From Ischnura elegans (Eukaryota > Arthropoda > Insecta > Odonata > Coenagrionidae), in NCBI RefSeq assembly GCF_921293095.1, contig NC_060251.1, forward strand, positions 66,295,585 through 66,359,584: a DNA stretch of 64,000 nt, written 5' to 3'. Position numbers and translations under genes: made by a program. How positions within the stretch are numbered: the stretch's first letter is position 1; each line of letters opens with the position of its first letter. Shown one piece after another: positions 36,101 to 48,190 of the stretch. The notes beneath the pieces are model-generated. The model saw only the letters and a program-made list of their open reading frames with translations, made no database searches and was not told the DNA's origin.

Positions 36101-39100
36101 TTAGAACATTCTATCTCTATAGAAAAAGTCGAAATTACTCACCAGCAAAACGGAGAAATATGATTGTAGCCGTTTCCAAGCGGATTTTACGGAAAATAAT
36201 AGTATATCCGCACTCTGAACAGCTTACCAAAACTTCGATAGACTTATGGTTTTTTGCAGAATAAAAAATGTCCATCTGGCCAAAGAAGGTAGGAAATTAG
36301 CTTGAAATCAATCCGTAAAACATCATCCCCAAATTTTAATAGTTAATAGTCAACTAATGGCTTTCGGGAAATCGTCATTTTTGGTAGGGCATTGTCAATG
36401 GTGGCAGAGTGCTGCCCGTGAAGGCCTCGTCCATTGAAGCAGGTGTCCCAAGACCCGACTATCGAAGCAACAGCTGAAGTACAAGAGTTCATTACCCACC
36501 CTCGAGTTCATTGTACCATTTACAAGTTCAAATTCTTGGGTAAAAGTGCACCCAAGGTTTTCCAGTAGTTAATAAAACGATTATAATAATTTTTCCAAGT
36601 AGCCTTTGATCAAAACGATTCCCAGTAATCTTCGTTATCAATGCTTTTGTGAAAGAGTATTCGCTACAAAGATTCTTTCCACTGAATAAAAGAACTACTG
36701 AGGTTTAACACCCTATCAGGCTCGTTTTACAAGTATTTTTAACGCAAATCGCTTCATTGTCCTAGCTTTAAGAGGAAAAAGCAGGGGAAGTTTTTGTCCT
36801 TAAGAAATGATTTTCTTAGAGCATAATGAGTACGTGTATGAATTCGAAAGCGGTCCAGCTTTCGCACTTATTAAGCTGCTGTAAATAACGAATTAAAAAT
36901 GAAAAACATTATGCCTCAATCACCTCCTTCATCGATAATTAATTTCCTTAAGTTGACTTGGTGGAACTGTGACGACATTATACCCGCCTTCCTTTTTACC
37001 GGAGACCATTTATATACACCGATACAATAGGTCTTTTTAAACAAATTTTTACATATATGGGAAAATAATATCGATTTTTACTGTCGTTAACTCTTTTACC
37101 AATGCTGTCATACAGAATCCTTTTGGCTGATCCAAAAACTTGTGCACAGCCCTATCATGAATTAGAACCTCAATTAAAATTACACCAGAAATATAATTTT
37201 CCCTCAATATAATCGTGTATCAGTATTTCATCGATGATAGTCTGGGCTACATTAAAACACCTCAATTCAAGGAATTGGAAAAAATATTGTTAACAATCCT
37301 TTTTATGAATACCATATAATGAGGCAAAAGTTATATAAATACCCTCACAAAAATCGCTCGAAGCCCCTCCCAAGGTATTATTGCGACCGCAAGTACGTGC
37401 TTAATATTTGAAATGGGTGGTCTGCGAAGAGGCTGTTCAACACCGTGCGGACAAGTTTTTCAAGATACCGTCGGCGGCGGCATTGACATTCAGGATGGGC
37501 TGCAAGGTCAATGGCATCGTAAAGGTTTTATTCCCCATCACCCCGGGACATCCCATACACCCATCGGGAGCCCTTTTTACGTATACTCAGGCTCATCGGC
37601 CCGCTCTCTCTGTCATCGTCACTTTTCACAGCAATCAATCGACTTCCCAGCGAGGAATTTCACCTCACACATTCGGGAGTCGAATAAAGGGCCAATGGGG
37701 GTGGGTAAAAATGAGACTCAAGGTGCAGGGAAGGCGCCTTCCATTCTTTTATCTGCCCCGTGTATCTGTTCTACAGTTGCACCTGTAGGAGAGCACGGAA
37801 GAGACACCCCCACTCCGAACTAACCCACCGCACTGAGGTCTAGTCAAAGCCGCCCACTTCCTCCGACACACATTATATGCTAATACTGCGACCTCGCTCG
37901 GCGCTGTTCATTTTTTTATAGTTTCATTTCCCATCCTCGCGACTGATAAAGGAACTGGAGATAATGTCAAAGGACTAAAGGCACTAGACTCTCGACACCA
38001 CAACCCACGGGTGAAACCTAAAACCTTTTCCTATTTCATGATTTCAGTCCGAGGAACTATGTAATTTTCATGAAAATTCCAAAATAAGTTCTTCTTATCG
38101 TGCCTCATTACACAAATTTAGAAAGACCAAGATATGTGTTTTATTAACTGACAATTTCATTCTACAATCTGCGTTTCACGCAGGTTCTCTCACGGTGATG
38201 CTTGCCTCTGCAATCGAAAAATGTTATTTAATTCTGGAATGTATATCTTTGATGAAAAATGCATTCAATTCATGAAAATGGTTCAACAACACCCTAAAAT
38301 ATCTTAAAATCGTGTTCAACTCAAAATATAACGATTGCATTAAAAACATTCACCGTGTCCTTACTATTTGACCTCGAGTGATATCGTCTATTCCGAAAAA
38401 AATATATAAAAAAATAATAGTATGTACCATAAAAAGCGCGTTGAAATAGCATGGAATATTTATTCGAGACGCATATTGATTCTCCTTTTGAATATTTGAA
38501 TTGATTGATTCCAAGCACCCAGGGCATCGGATGGTTAAAAAAAACAACGCTGATGTTAGTTACTTTAGCTGTTTAAACTAACAATGCTAATAGTAATGTC
38601 TAGCCTGGCTAGAATGCACACTACGCCTCGACTCAGCGGTTAAAGTATTGCCCCGATAGTTGTTAAGAATAAATTTTCTTTTCGGATTAGGAGTTCCAAA
38701 AAGTAAACACCTATTCAGGGGGCTATATATTGAGGAGGATATTTTACCCCAGAGGTGAACGCCGCTAAAGGCATATATAATTATTTAGCGTTGAAAAGTT
38801 CCCATCTTAATAAACTATCAAAAGAAATGTTGTGATATAATACTCAGTTTTCTTGCAGTCGCCAAAGCTAAGGTTGGGTTTGGCATGACATCATATTGGT
38901 GATTTTCTTTTCCGCCAATACTGTTCTAGATGGTTTGTGTATCCGGAATGGACACGAATATCTTATTCGTTTCCATAAGAGCATATAGCTTAATAACAAT
39001 TACCGCCGCTGTGAGCGTGAAAGGAGCTTTTAATTTTCATAGGTGCTTTTACTGCAAAGGCTCTTATTAGTATTTAACTGAGATGCTTGGCTTGAAAGGA

Positions 39101-39479
39101 GAGGGTCGTAATCACATCCGACAAAACCATTGAGATAGGGTGGTGATCCAGTGGGTACTGACTATTCCATTGGCTTCTGCATTTCATTGGGCCAAATAAT
39201 TTATACCTGCCGATGAACTAACTACTATAATGATTCTTGATAATTTCACTGCGAGAATTACGATTCAGACCTTTTGTCAGGCAATTGTTCGTCACTTTTG
39301 CTAACGTCACTGAATCACTCATATGCATGCTGATTGACAAAAACTTCACAGAAGTAAACCACCCATTTTGACCAAGGTGTTTACTTCGAACTTTATCTTC
39401 TTTATACGGGAGTATCAGTATTTAAATTAACGTGAAAGTTGTATAATATAATTATTTTAATCACATTGAAAGTAAATTG
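33141..39479. other. Long intergenic region with AT- and GC-rich blocks
   Basis: No gene recognised. 35640-35960 is almost pure A+T. 35160-35420 and 37400-37850 are GC-rich with overlapping frames of up to 136 codons that show no domain. Short near-tandem or dyad motifs occur, but nothing with a second copy in the window. Confidence 0.4.
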
Positions 39480-39481
39480 AG

Positions 39482-39910
39482 TGCATCGCTGGTGGCAGAG
39501 TACAGGTCTCGCTTACCAAACGGAAGGGTTCGAGTTTGAGTCTCGCCCGGGAGGCTTCCAGCTAACTTCGGCATGGCTGTATGTAATCAATCATTGTTAT
39601 TTGTAACCCCCCGATGCATGGGCGTACCCACGATCAAGACTAGGGGGAAGAGGGAGTAGAAAATCCGTGGTCGTTCAAGTTGTAACATTTTATCACAGAA
39701 AAGGTAAATGAGACCAAAATTTTAAGAAAATTATGACAGCGCTTTATTAGTTTATATAATTATTTTCTTGAAAATAATAATTATTTTAATTTTAGTTCCA
39801 TGTAACTATCGTTTTGAGCTAAATTTATTTTCGCTGCCCCCTCTTACCTCCCGCTGGGTACGCCCATCCCCCGATGTTTAATTGAGCTATAAATAAATTA
39901 ACTAACTAAA
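39482..39910 (+). mobile_element. tRNA-derived SINE interrupted by a hAT MITE
   Basis: GCTGGTGGCAGAGTACAGGT, CTCGCTTACCAAACGGAAGG and a weak B-box region (GAGTTTGAGTCTCGCCCGG) make up the head to 39616. The SINE resumes at about 39877 with TTTAATTGAGCTATAAATAA and an AAAT-like tail. It resembles the 18597 copy but is more diverged. Confidence 0.65.
39617..39868. mobile_element. hAT-type MITE, 252 bp, inside a SINE
   Basis: Perfect 8-base target duplications CCCCGATG lie at 39609-39616 and 39869-39876. The ends CATGGGCGTACCCA and, reversed, GATGGGCGTACCCA differ at one base. Eight-base duplications and NANGGGCGTA-type ends are typical of hAT elements. It has no transposase frame and an AT-rich interior. 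Confidence 0.85.
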
Positions 39911-39961
39911 TTTAAGAAATTAATTTCATTTTTGACTATCCTTCTAGTGAAACAAACGACC

Positions 39962-40154
39962 AGAGGAAGAGTTCTCGGGTTTCCAGGCGGGTTCAAGGTT
40001 TTTTTCAGCACCGACGCTTCGTGGGCGAAGTCTGCCATGGTCTTCAGGGTGATTCGTCTTCATTCACCCTGGAGACGATGGCAGTCTTCGCCCTCGAAAC
40101 GTCGGTGATGAAAAACCTTTGGACCCGGCTGGAAACCCAAGAACTCTTCCTCCA
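39962..40154. mobile_element. PLE-type terminal foldback, about 90 bp arms
   Basis: Left arm 39962-40052 and right arm 40064-40154 are reverse complements with few differences, sharing GAGGAAGAGTTCT, GGGTTTCCAG, CACCGACG and GGGCGAAG. The right arm reads CTGGAGA (40069-40075) and then CGAAACGTCGG (GAAAC 40096-40100); the left arm reversed reads CTGAAGA. A 166-codon frame across it (40021-40521) is an accident of the repeat. Confidence 0.65.
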
Positions 40155-40159
40155 GTCTA

Positions 40160-40770
40160 TTCGCCGGGATAACCTTAGATCCTCCAACAAACGACCACTT
40201 CCCGCGCGGAATGCGAACTTGGAATGTTCGAACCTCGGAGACACAACTGCATTGGTCTGGCCACGGGGGCCGGCGTGTTTATTCCTCTTCCTCCGTGTTC
40301 CAGGTTGGGTAACCGGAGAAAAAGGGGCGATCCCAAGATCTCATAGTTGTCTGAAGATGCTCCTCCACCGTGCAACTTCGTGCGCACATGGGTCGTATTT
40401 CTTCCACGGCAAAACATTCGTCTTGGTATCCCGGTCGCAAGTTTCCGGAAGCAGGTCTGGAGGGCGGTGGAGGGCGCGTGGCCGCCATGGGGGTAAGCCC
40501 TCGGGAGTTGTCCGCGGTTAGAAAAACACGAGTCTCTAATGAGTGGAATTAATATCCCCGCCCGGGGCGAGTGACTGCCCGGTCGCCCTTATCTCACCCC
40601 CTCCATCTCCCCCCAACTCCGACTCACGTGCTGCTGCCCAGCGGTGGGGAGAGAAAGCAGAGTTCGAGTCAACAGGTGCAACTGTATGGGGACACCCTCC
40701 GCGGTTAAAATACCGCGGGGCCAGCGCGCTGCATTCTGGGACTCCCACGGGCGGGAGAGCTGCTCTCTGT
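40160..40770. other. GC-rich island
   Basis: Strongly GC-rich with many CpGs. It contains CACGTG (40625-40630), CAGGTG (40673-40678) and TTATCT motifs. Several overlapping frames exist on both strands without a domain. It could be a promoter or unrecognised exon, or simply transposon-derived. Confidence 0.35.
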
Positions 40771-41310
40771 GGAAGGTGAAATACAGTATTATTATCGGTA
40801 TTGTTCAAATAGAATTCGCAGGGGTGTTTGTTTCCATGATGACAAATAAATCAAAATTTCCTGTTTAGAAATAAAAAATATCGTTATTTTAACCGCGCTT
40901 TATTCTTAGACTTCCAATGGTGGTAGCGCTGCTTGCTCTCAGCTGGAATACAGTTTACGTTTGTCGGAATCCTGAATTTGCGTGGGAGTTTGGTTTCGTT
41001 GTAGATAAATAACTCATATTTCCTCTTTAGAAATAAAAATATATCTTTATTTTACTTGTACTTTATTTTTGGGTCCCCAATGGTGGTAGCACTGCTTCTT
41101 CCTAGCGGGAATGCAGTATACGTTTATCGAAATAGTGACTTTGTCGGGGAGATTTCTTTCATTGTAGATAAGTAAATCATATTTCCTCTTTAGGAAAAAA
41201 TGGCTGTATTTTACTCGTACTTTATTCTTGTACTCCTAAAGGTGGTAATGCTGCTTTTTTTCTATGGAAATACGGTATAGGTTTATCGGAATCGTTCTTC
41301 GAACATTCAG
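40750..41310 (+). repeat. Tandem array, about 160 bp units, 3-4 copies
   Basis: AATGGTGGTAGCGCTGCTT at 40916, its counterpart at 41079 and AAAGGTGGTAATGCTGCTT at 41239 mark three units. A partial first unit begins near 40750. TACNGTWTACGTTTRTCGGAAT and TTTCCTSTTTAGAAATAAAAA also recur in each. No coding frame is shared. Confidence 0.75.
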
Positions 41311-42733
41311 CCGAATTTGCAGTTTGGTTTTGCTCCTGCGTGCATGAATTACTTTCTCGAGTTCATTCACGCGAAAATTTGAAGATTTTAATTTCATTGT
41401 AAATAATTTAATCATTTGACTTCGTTATTGTTTAAAATGAGTCCACATTGTTTTCATGTAAGTGTCACTCAACAACGTGATGGGCACTGCTTCTCTTATC
41501 TCATTTTATATTTGTTTCTTGAAACATTTTCTTTTTTCAATACTCCTGAGATCAAGTCGATAGGTTCGTTGAGGATCATATGGAATTGATAAGTACTTGT
41601 CAAAAAGGAGTGCAATTTTGACTTGAAACGATTGAATTATTGAAAATGTTGTCTTTCTCATGCTTGGATTGCCATTTATTGATTCAGTTAACATTTCTTG
41701 GCATTATCCGCCCAGTTGCGCACTGCTATTTGATCAGTGAAACCACTGAATCGCCAATTTGAATTTTCTTTATCTGGCACTACCGATTTTAGTATAAAAG
41801 GTGTTAATATAACCTTAAAAGGACAAATATTGTAAAAATGAAGTTAAAATTAAGTAAAACATAGTGTTTACTAGGGGCCTTTCGATGTATTTATGGGCCC
41901 GTTGCAAATACTTAGTTGCAATCGGTGGTACTAATCTCTTATCAAGATGGCTCTGCCGCAAAATGCACTATGTTATTGTTAAAAGTAATATGGTTCATTT
42001 TGATATCAGCCTCTTGAAAACCTTGCGCTTGTTTTGAAAGAACAGAGGGCATGGGTTTTCGGGTCACCATCTTTGACATGCATCATTTCCTTTAATAATG
42101 CTATTCCATGTGAAAACACTTAACCCGACCACCAATTTATTTCAAATAAGATATGGATTTTGGCTTTTTTTAATCAATAAAAAATACCTAATTGTTGAGT
42201 TTTTTAAGCAATTGAATGTAAAGTTTAAGGACACCAAAGTTGGGATTATATTGTGAAATTTTAGCGTTCACAATAGACTGATAGGGAAGAAAAGTACCGA
42301 GAAGAAGATGATTAATGGTTAAGGAGGAGTAGACTATATTACGAGACGAAGACATAATGTACCGTGTGCGTGATTTTTGGACACTACTATCAATAATGTT
42401 TTTGGTCCAACATGAGGCACTAGGTAACCTTTATCAATAACCAGTCGATTCATCGATCAGTATAGTCATTGGTAGAAGTAAGATATAACCTGGTTAGAAG
42501 TAGGGTATTTTCATGGTAGTTAGACTTATCTAATCGGCAGTTATGGTCAATTGTAATTCCTTACTATCCAAGATATCGGCATAGTGTATGATATTCTCGC
42601 TTCCATTAAGAGTGTTTTTTAATCTTTAATGTAGGTATATGTCGACAACGCCTGCAGACAAATGGGGAGACAAAGGGATAGGAACGTATGCTAGAAAAAG
42701 GATGAGGACAACGGTGCTTTGGTAGATAAAGAT
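41311..42733. other. Unassigned intergenic stretch
   Basis: AT-rich, with no gene or repeat partner recognised. Confidence 0.4.
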
Positions 42734-42797
42734 ACAATTTACCAATTTATTGGTGATTAAAAATATTTAGATGATAAAAGATGTTATCTACTCGGTT
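42734..42797 (+). repeat. Direct repeat, copy 1 (copy 2 at 43744-43804)
   Basis: TTTATTGGTGAT, AAATATTTAGAT and AAAAGATGTTATCTACTCGG recur about 1010 bases downstream with four or five changes. It may represent the two ends of a longer inserted element, but no terminal structure was seen. Confidence 0.65.
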
Positions 42798-43743
42798 CGC
42801 GTCCAGTTGGTCAACATTTTAACCCTTTGATATCTGGCTTTTTCCATCTACCACAGCACCGATGTCCTCGTCCAATTTCTATTATATGTTCCCATTCCCT
42901 TCTTTCCTTACCTGTGAATTTATTTGTATGTTTGCGCTTAAGGTGTCATGTGAATGAACGAAGTATAATGGATATAACTAATGTATTACAATCGGAGTAC
43001 TTTTGTTGATTTTCGTCAGAGTACATGTCAACCAAAAAACAACCCAGCTTCATTTCGAATCCCCTTATGCATAATGGTTTTTCCTACTTTGTGACATTGA
43101 CCTCTATATAGGTGGTGGGTGGCCCAGGGAACGGGTCCTTTAGGCGCCCCCTTTGATATGGCCCTGCTGAATCAGTCGAAATTTTTCGCAGTATAGCTTA
43201 GTTGACAGTCCGAGGCACCTGAATGGAAACTATTTTGAATGAGGAGAGGTATTTTCCTTTAAGAAGGTTGCGATTAAGATTTAAAATTGCGAAACTGACA
43301 TTGATTTTTAACAAAGCCATGTCCTTGCTATGAGGTTTTTCATTCAAGCGTAATTCTAAACTTTTCAGTCAAACATTTCTTTTATTTCAGGTGCTTGGAT
43401 ATTGTAACTGACCTCTGGATATTACTTATGAATTTTAATCTCGTCTTGCTCGCCCAAGACGATTTGCTTTTCTAGAAGTTTACATTAACTAGCATGAACG
43501 GCGGCTCTAGTGATCAAAGCGTGAACCAAACTGGTTATACCAATCAGATTCGCACCATTTAAATTTTTTATTTTAACTCGTTCGCAGATACTGGCAGTGT
43601 TCAATAACCCTTATTTTATTAAAGTCTTGAAAGTTTTATGGCTAGAAACACGAGCTCGAATGCGGAACTCGCCTCGCTCTTCGGTTATTAGTGTTTCGTC
43701 AGATGTACTTGCATGCAGAGTTCAAAAGCCTTGGCACTCGGGA

Positions 43744-43804
43744 CAATTTACTGATTTATTGGTGATAAAATATTTAGATAGTAAAAGATGTCATCTACTC
43801 GGTT
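43744..43804 (+). repeat. Direct repeat, copy 2
   Basis: Matches 42734-42797 (TTTATTGGTGATAAAATATT, AAAAGATGTCATCTACTCGG). The intervening 42798-43743 and the following 43805-45049 have no recognised gene. Confidence 0.65.
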
Positions 43805-45049
43805 TTTCATTTATTCTTGCCCACATGGGCTAAGTGTGAGGTAAGAGATAAGGGGCTTCAGAAATCCACATACTCGCTGCTTTAAGTTAGCCATACATTG
43901 CAAAAAGGAGCATTTATTTCACGCACTTAACTAACTTTTGACAAAATTCCTCTAAAGCTTTCAATTCTTCAAAATTATTTGACAGTGTGAAGGAATTATA
44001 AAGAGCTCTGGAAATTTTGTGCAATTATACACTAAGAACATAAAAACTGGGAATTCTATTTGTTAATAGCAGAGACACGATTAATTTCGCTTCGGAGGAG
44101 AAGAGAAAAGTAGCGCAGTACTTAAGTACATTTCTAATCATGGATACTTTCATGACAGTGGTGAAGAAATATTGATGAAATCACAAAATATAAATAGCTA
44201 CTTGCAAAGTACACAATTTACCGATTAATAATATTAAGGCCTACGAAAACACTTCACTCTTTACATTCCACTCTTCATAAATAACGACATTGGTTTTGAA
44301 ATTCGATTTGGGTACTATTTTCAATTGATATTTTTCAGGGGTTGTCTATGACATTGTGAGTATTGTTAAAGCATGTAATGTAGAACAGGAAGTTTATTTT
44401 CGTCTTACAGAGCACCACGAAGTACAAACTGACTCTTTAAACTTTGTAAAAGCGTAAAAGTGACTTAATTGCACTCTTATATGTTGTATATATTACACGC
44501 GAAACCTGGCATATTTAAATATTTATAGTGTAAGCTTACGGAAATTTGTTCTATAAATAACCCATTATAACCCAATGCTGGTTCTAAGCAACTTCAGAAA
44601 TGAATACATTTTGAGCTCTATCCAGGGAAAATTTAAAATACGTGTTCTCTTGTGCTATAAAATTTAATGGCGGAATTTGTAGCTACCAAAATAATTACGA
44701 TTGAGTAGAAAATTATAATTTGGATGATGGAAGATGGGGACAAAGCGAGGCAGAAAGAGAGAGAGGCAATTGCATAAAAACCAAACTAATTAAGAAAAAT
44801 GTTGAAAAAGATTGTTGTGAGCGAAATACAAATGGATCCAAGGACGCACCGAAACGCACAAGACAAAGGCATGAAGCATACACACGCAGCACTTGTAGGC
44901 AAGTGAGGAAATCATGCATTGCCTAGACCTACCCTTCGAACTAGGGAAGAATTTCAGGCCGTGTGCTGTTTCCGTGCCTTAAAACGAAGCTAAAAGACAG
45001 GTAGTGGTGAGTTCCCCTTACTCATAGTGGGAGTGTTGGTAGCAATAGT

Positions 45050-45690
45050 GTAGTTTCCTTCATCAAAGAAAACGAAATGCATTGATTGCGATTCCTTACC
45101 CACCATTAGTGTATTCATAATATACAAATTATTTGGTTTTAGAAATCCCAATTTAGACGAATGGCAATGTTCAATTTTAATCTCATTTGAAAAAGGCCAG
45201 ATTGGCGCCCATGCGATTCCACTCCACGTGACGTCATAGGGACCTAGTTTCTATACGAGTAGATAGGAGTTTTACATCGTCTGAGATTACAAATTTCATG
45301 CATGAGGCAAAGAGCTCAGGGAAACATGTCTTAATAATCACTTATTAAAATTGCCTAAGTTCGGAAAGTTTCCTTCGTTTGATAAGGTATTAATAATCCT
45401 TATTTAAGCCAAGGGCTACCTGCTAGCAGGGTACTCTGCTACCTGCTAGCACCCTGCGTCGTATCAGTGCTCAAGCCTCGCCTCAATGTCACCTCACAGG
45501 GCGGCAGCGGGAACCAGAAATGCGTAACATGGACTTTTCCCATCATTCCTACTTAGCCGTCGTGTTTTCGCGTGATTGAAAATTTTCACTTTACGTTTAA
45601 TTGCGAAAAATAGACATCGTCCTTTAAAAATCTAAAAGCGTGAAATTCGTACTCCAGGAGTAATAATCTTTCGATTTTGGCAATAAAAAA
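45050..45690 (+). repeat. Family D interspersed repeat, copy 1 (about 640 bp)
   Basis: Shared with 58515-59124 in the opposite orientation. Landmarks in order are GTAGTTTCCTTCATCAAAGA, AATGGTGGGTAA (reversed), TATGAATACACTAATGGTGG (reversed), AAAAAGGCCAGATTGG, CACGTGACGTCA, ACATCGTCTGAGATTAC, TTAATAATCCTTATTTAAGC, CCTGCTAGCA, and CAGGAGTAATAATCTTTCGA. There is no common coding frame and no clear terminal repeat. Confidence 0.75.
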
Positions 45691-46390
45691 ATAATAGGAA
45701 ACCACCCTATTGCGAAGGGTTTAACGTCGACGCTCGGAACGAAACAATCTTCCTCTCCCGTTGACAAGCATTTTAAGATTTCCGCGGCCCAAGCCCCGCT
45801 GCGCTGTGACACCATCTTTTGCGAGCACTATAGATCATACCTCGGATTGAACGCGATCTCACTGGGGCGGATCAAGTGTGCAAAATTGCCTGTGGCGATG
45901 TGAGCGACGGTGGATAGCTTCAACGGGGCGTCACGGTTCATCTTTGGTTGGTGGGGGAGTGTAGTATGGAAGCGAGTATCACGACCCACGCGCTCTCCCC
46001 GCGGCCGAAGCTAATTCTGCGGACGCCTCCGTGTGGGCAACCGGCCAGACCGGGCACGCGACCTCCGTGCGGTCAGTTCCAGTCCTCACGAGAGCTTACT
46101 TCCTCCAGATAAACAGAATGGGCGAAGTATCATTTTACTTTCTTTAAAGTATGGAGACCTCAAACCAACATGGACCACCTGACCCGGCAGTAAACCCGAT
46201 AAGAATTCACCAAAAATCTTCGCTCTTCTAATCCTAGGGATCACACCCCAGATAGAGACAGCTGACCAAAGATGACTCGCTCAAAAAAACTCCTTCGTTT
46301 TTAATTTGATAATCGTCAAAGCAGCAGGATTTACTAGATATCTTTACTTTAAATTCACCTGCGGATCACACATATCCAAAACTTCATACT
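45691..46390. other. Unassigned, partly GC-rich
   Basis: GC-rich at 45840-46090, with no recognised domain or RNA gene. Confidence 0.35.
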
Positions 46391-46391
46391 C

Positions 46392-46460
46392 AGGCTGGGA
46401 TCGGACCTGCGACCTCCAGTCGAGCAAGTCAAGGCTCTACCGCGCCGCGATCGAGCTCCG
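46392..46460 (-). mobile_element. tRNA-like SINE head
   Basis: On the minus strand, CGCGGTAGAGCCTTGACTTG, ACTGGAGGTCGCA and the B box GGTCCGATCCC (46407-46397) form a tRNA-like layout. No discriminating acceptor stem or tail was found, so it is a SINE or tRNA relic. Confidence 0.5.
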
Positions 46461-46577
46461 ATATTTCCGAAAATAAGAGGAGTGCTACACAATAGCCCAC
46501 TTCATTCTTCGCTTGCATTACATACAAGCAATTTTTTCCACGTTTTCGTACTGCAAAGTACATCTCAAAAACGTTTT

Positions 46578-46695
46578 CGGTGCCATAGCTCAGTAGCTAA
46601 GGAGTTTCAACCCCATGTTTATGGACAAAAAATACTTTGAATTGTCTCTCCGTAAACCTCCTGAGTTATTGCATATTCCTCCCGAAACACCGTGT
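46578..46695 (+). repeat. Interspersed repeat family C, copy 2
   Basis: GGTGCCATAGCTCAGTAGCT, AAGGAGTTTCAACCCC, GTTTATGGAC, and TATTGCATATTCCTCCCGAA match 33024-33140. Confidence 0.65.
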
Positions 46696-46739
46696 ATATT
46701 GGACGGAGCATTGAAGAAATAGTACCTTAGGGAAGGCCA

Positions 46740-46860
46740 AGAGCTATGTACTTTTAGCAGATAAAGAAGAGTATCTAGGAACTAAAGGAACTAGCTTTGG
46801 GATAGGAGAAATGGGGAATGCAGTGTACCAATCTTAGGATTATAATAAAATGAATGAGCC
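46740..46860 (+). mobile_element. LINE 3' tail relic related to the 2941-3590 array
   Basis: TTGGGATAGGAGAAATGGGG, GCAGTGTACCAATCTTAGGA and a TGAATGA block parallel the array unit near 2978-3040 (GAATTGGGAGAAATGGAGCG, GCAGTACACCAATCTAAGGA). Confidence 0.5.
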
Positions 46861-48115
46861 ATCAGTTTACGTGACTGCACCGCGTTCAAATCCGGTCTGA
46901 TTTTTGTTTTGCTTTTTGGGCGATAAGACTTCCTTTTAATGCTTCCAGTCTTTTGGAGCCAAGTGTGAAAATAGGTTGTGTTGAGGACTGACCCCGTTTC
47001 CTGGGATGAAGAGATTTCACCGCGGCCATCGCGGAGATTAAGTAGGAACAACTTCCTCCCCTCCCCCTTCCCTCACCACTTAATCTCACCCGCAGATGAC
47101 TCGGGAGAAATAAATGCTCAGACACATTTTTTAATTTAGTATCTGTCAAAACTGAAGAGATTACCAGATATCTATTCTTTAAAATGCATAAGGAATATTT
47201 CAAATTATATGAAATTTTCAGTTCAACGTTTTAGCTTTCTGCAGACTTTTCAAGATCAAAGAAATGTCCTTTAGCGTTGTGAATCACGGGAGCACCAAGC
47301 AAAAACTTTGCCTTAGTAGTTTTAAACCTGTAAAGGGAGAAAAATTGCTTATTATACTCCAGTATTTGCTTGAGAAAATGAGAATCATGGAAGACCCATG
47401 AGTATTAAACTGAGTGATTAAAATTGAAATATTCTTATTTATATTTGAATTTATTCAGCTTATTTCTCTCGATAAATATTTAGCAGGTTTTAATCCCTCA
47501 AGAGAAATTATTTATCTCTCGCTGCCAAAATTGGTTGCCCGCTGTGACTATATGACTACATCATAAACATTTACCTAAGCTTGCCGTGCAGATAGTATAT
47601 GGTTGGTACATGGATAGTAGATGGCTAGGTGCGGATGTTAACCTGTTTGCCTGATTTAATGCAGGAACATATCTTGGTCGTATAAATATGAGTACATATC
47701 TTAATTTTATCTTGAGCAAAGTGAACGGTATTTTTTTAAAGCTTTATTGATCAATAGGCGATAGTGCCTAAGGTGTAATTGTGAAAATAACTACTCATGT
47801 TAAATGTCAATAACTATTAGACACCTTAATGTAATAATTTGAAGCCGAACTCGATTTTTTCTGAAGAAGTATAAAAAACGTCCAAATAATAGAAAATTTT
47901 GTTACCAAATCATTTACAAGGAATGCATTCTTTGCTGTATTCACCTAATACCTTTCCAGAATAGATTTTTATCAAAATTATCAGTAATTTGTGGATAAGA
48001 GGTATTATTAGATGAAAGAAGACTGTATGTTCTCGAGTTATTTTCGCGGTATTTTGTCTGTGAACATGTGTGTATGCCTATTTGATTTTCTAAGTCGGTC
48101 ATAGATTAATGTGTA
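46861..48115. other. Unassigned intergenic stretch
   Basis: No gene or repeat recognised. The longest frame (105 codons, 46886-47203 minus) has no domain. Confidence 0.4.
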
Positions 48116-48190
48116 CGGTGCAATTAGCTGAGTGCTTGGCTTTTGGCTGGAGGATCCTAGGTTCAAATCCCAGATGAAGCCTTCAACACC
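48116..48190 (+). mobile_element. tRNA-derived SINE head with intact boxes
   Basis: A-box-like TAGCTGAGTGC (48125-48135) and B box GGTTCAAATCC (48160-48170) are spaced as in a tRNA. The flanks do not form an acceptor stem. This looks like another SINE family from the CCTCGGTGG type. Confidence 0.5.

Noticed and set aside
37408..37823. Two overlapping plus-strand frames of 126 and 136 codons
   Set aside because: Neither shows a domain, and overlap in two frames is typical of GC-rich noncoding DNA.
40021..40521. 166-codon plus-strand frame
   Set aside because: It crosses the PLE-type foldback and GC island, has no domain and starts with GTG.
40720..40745. ZNF143/Staf-like GCATTCTGGGA motif
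   Set aside because: Only a partial match and no adjacent gene.
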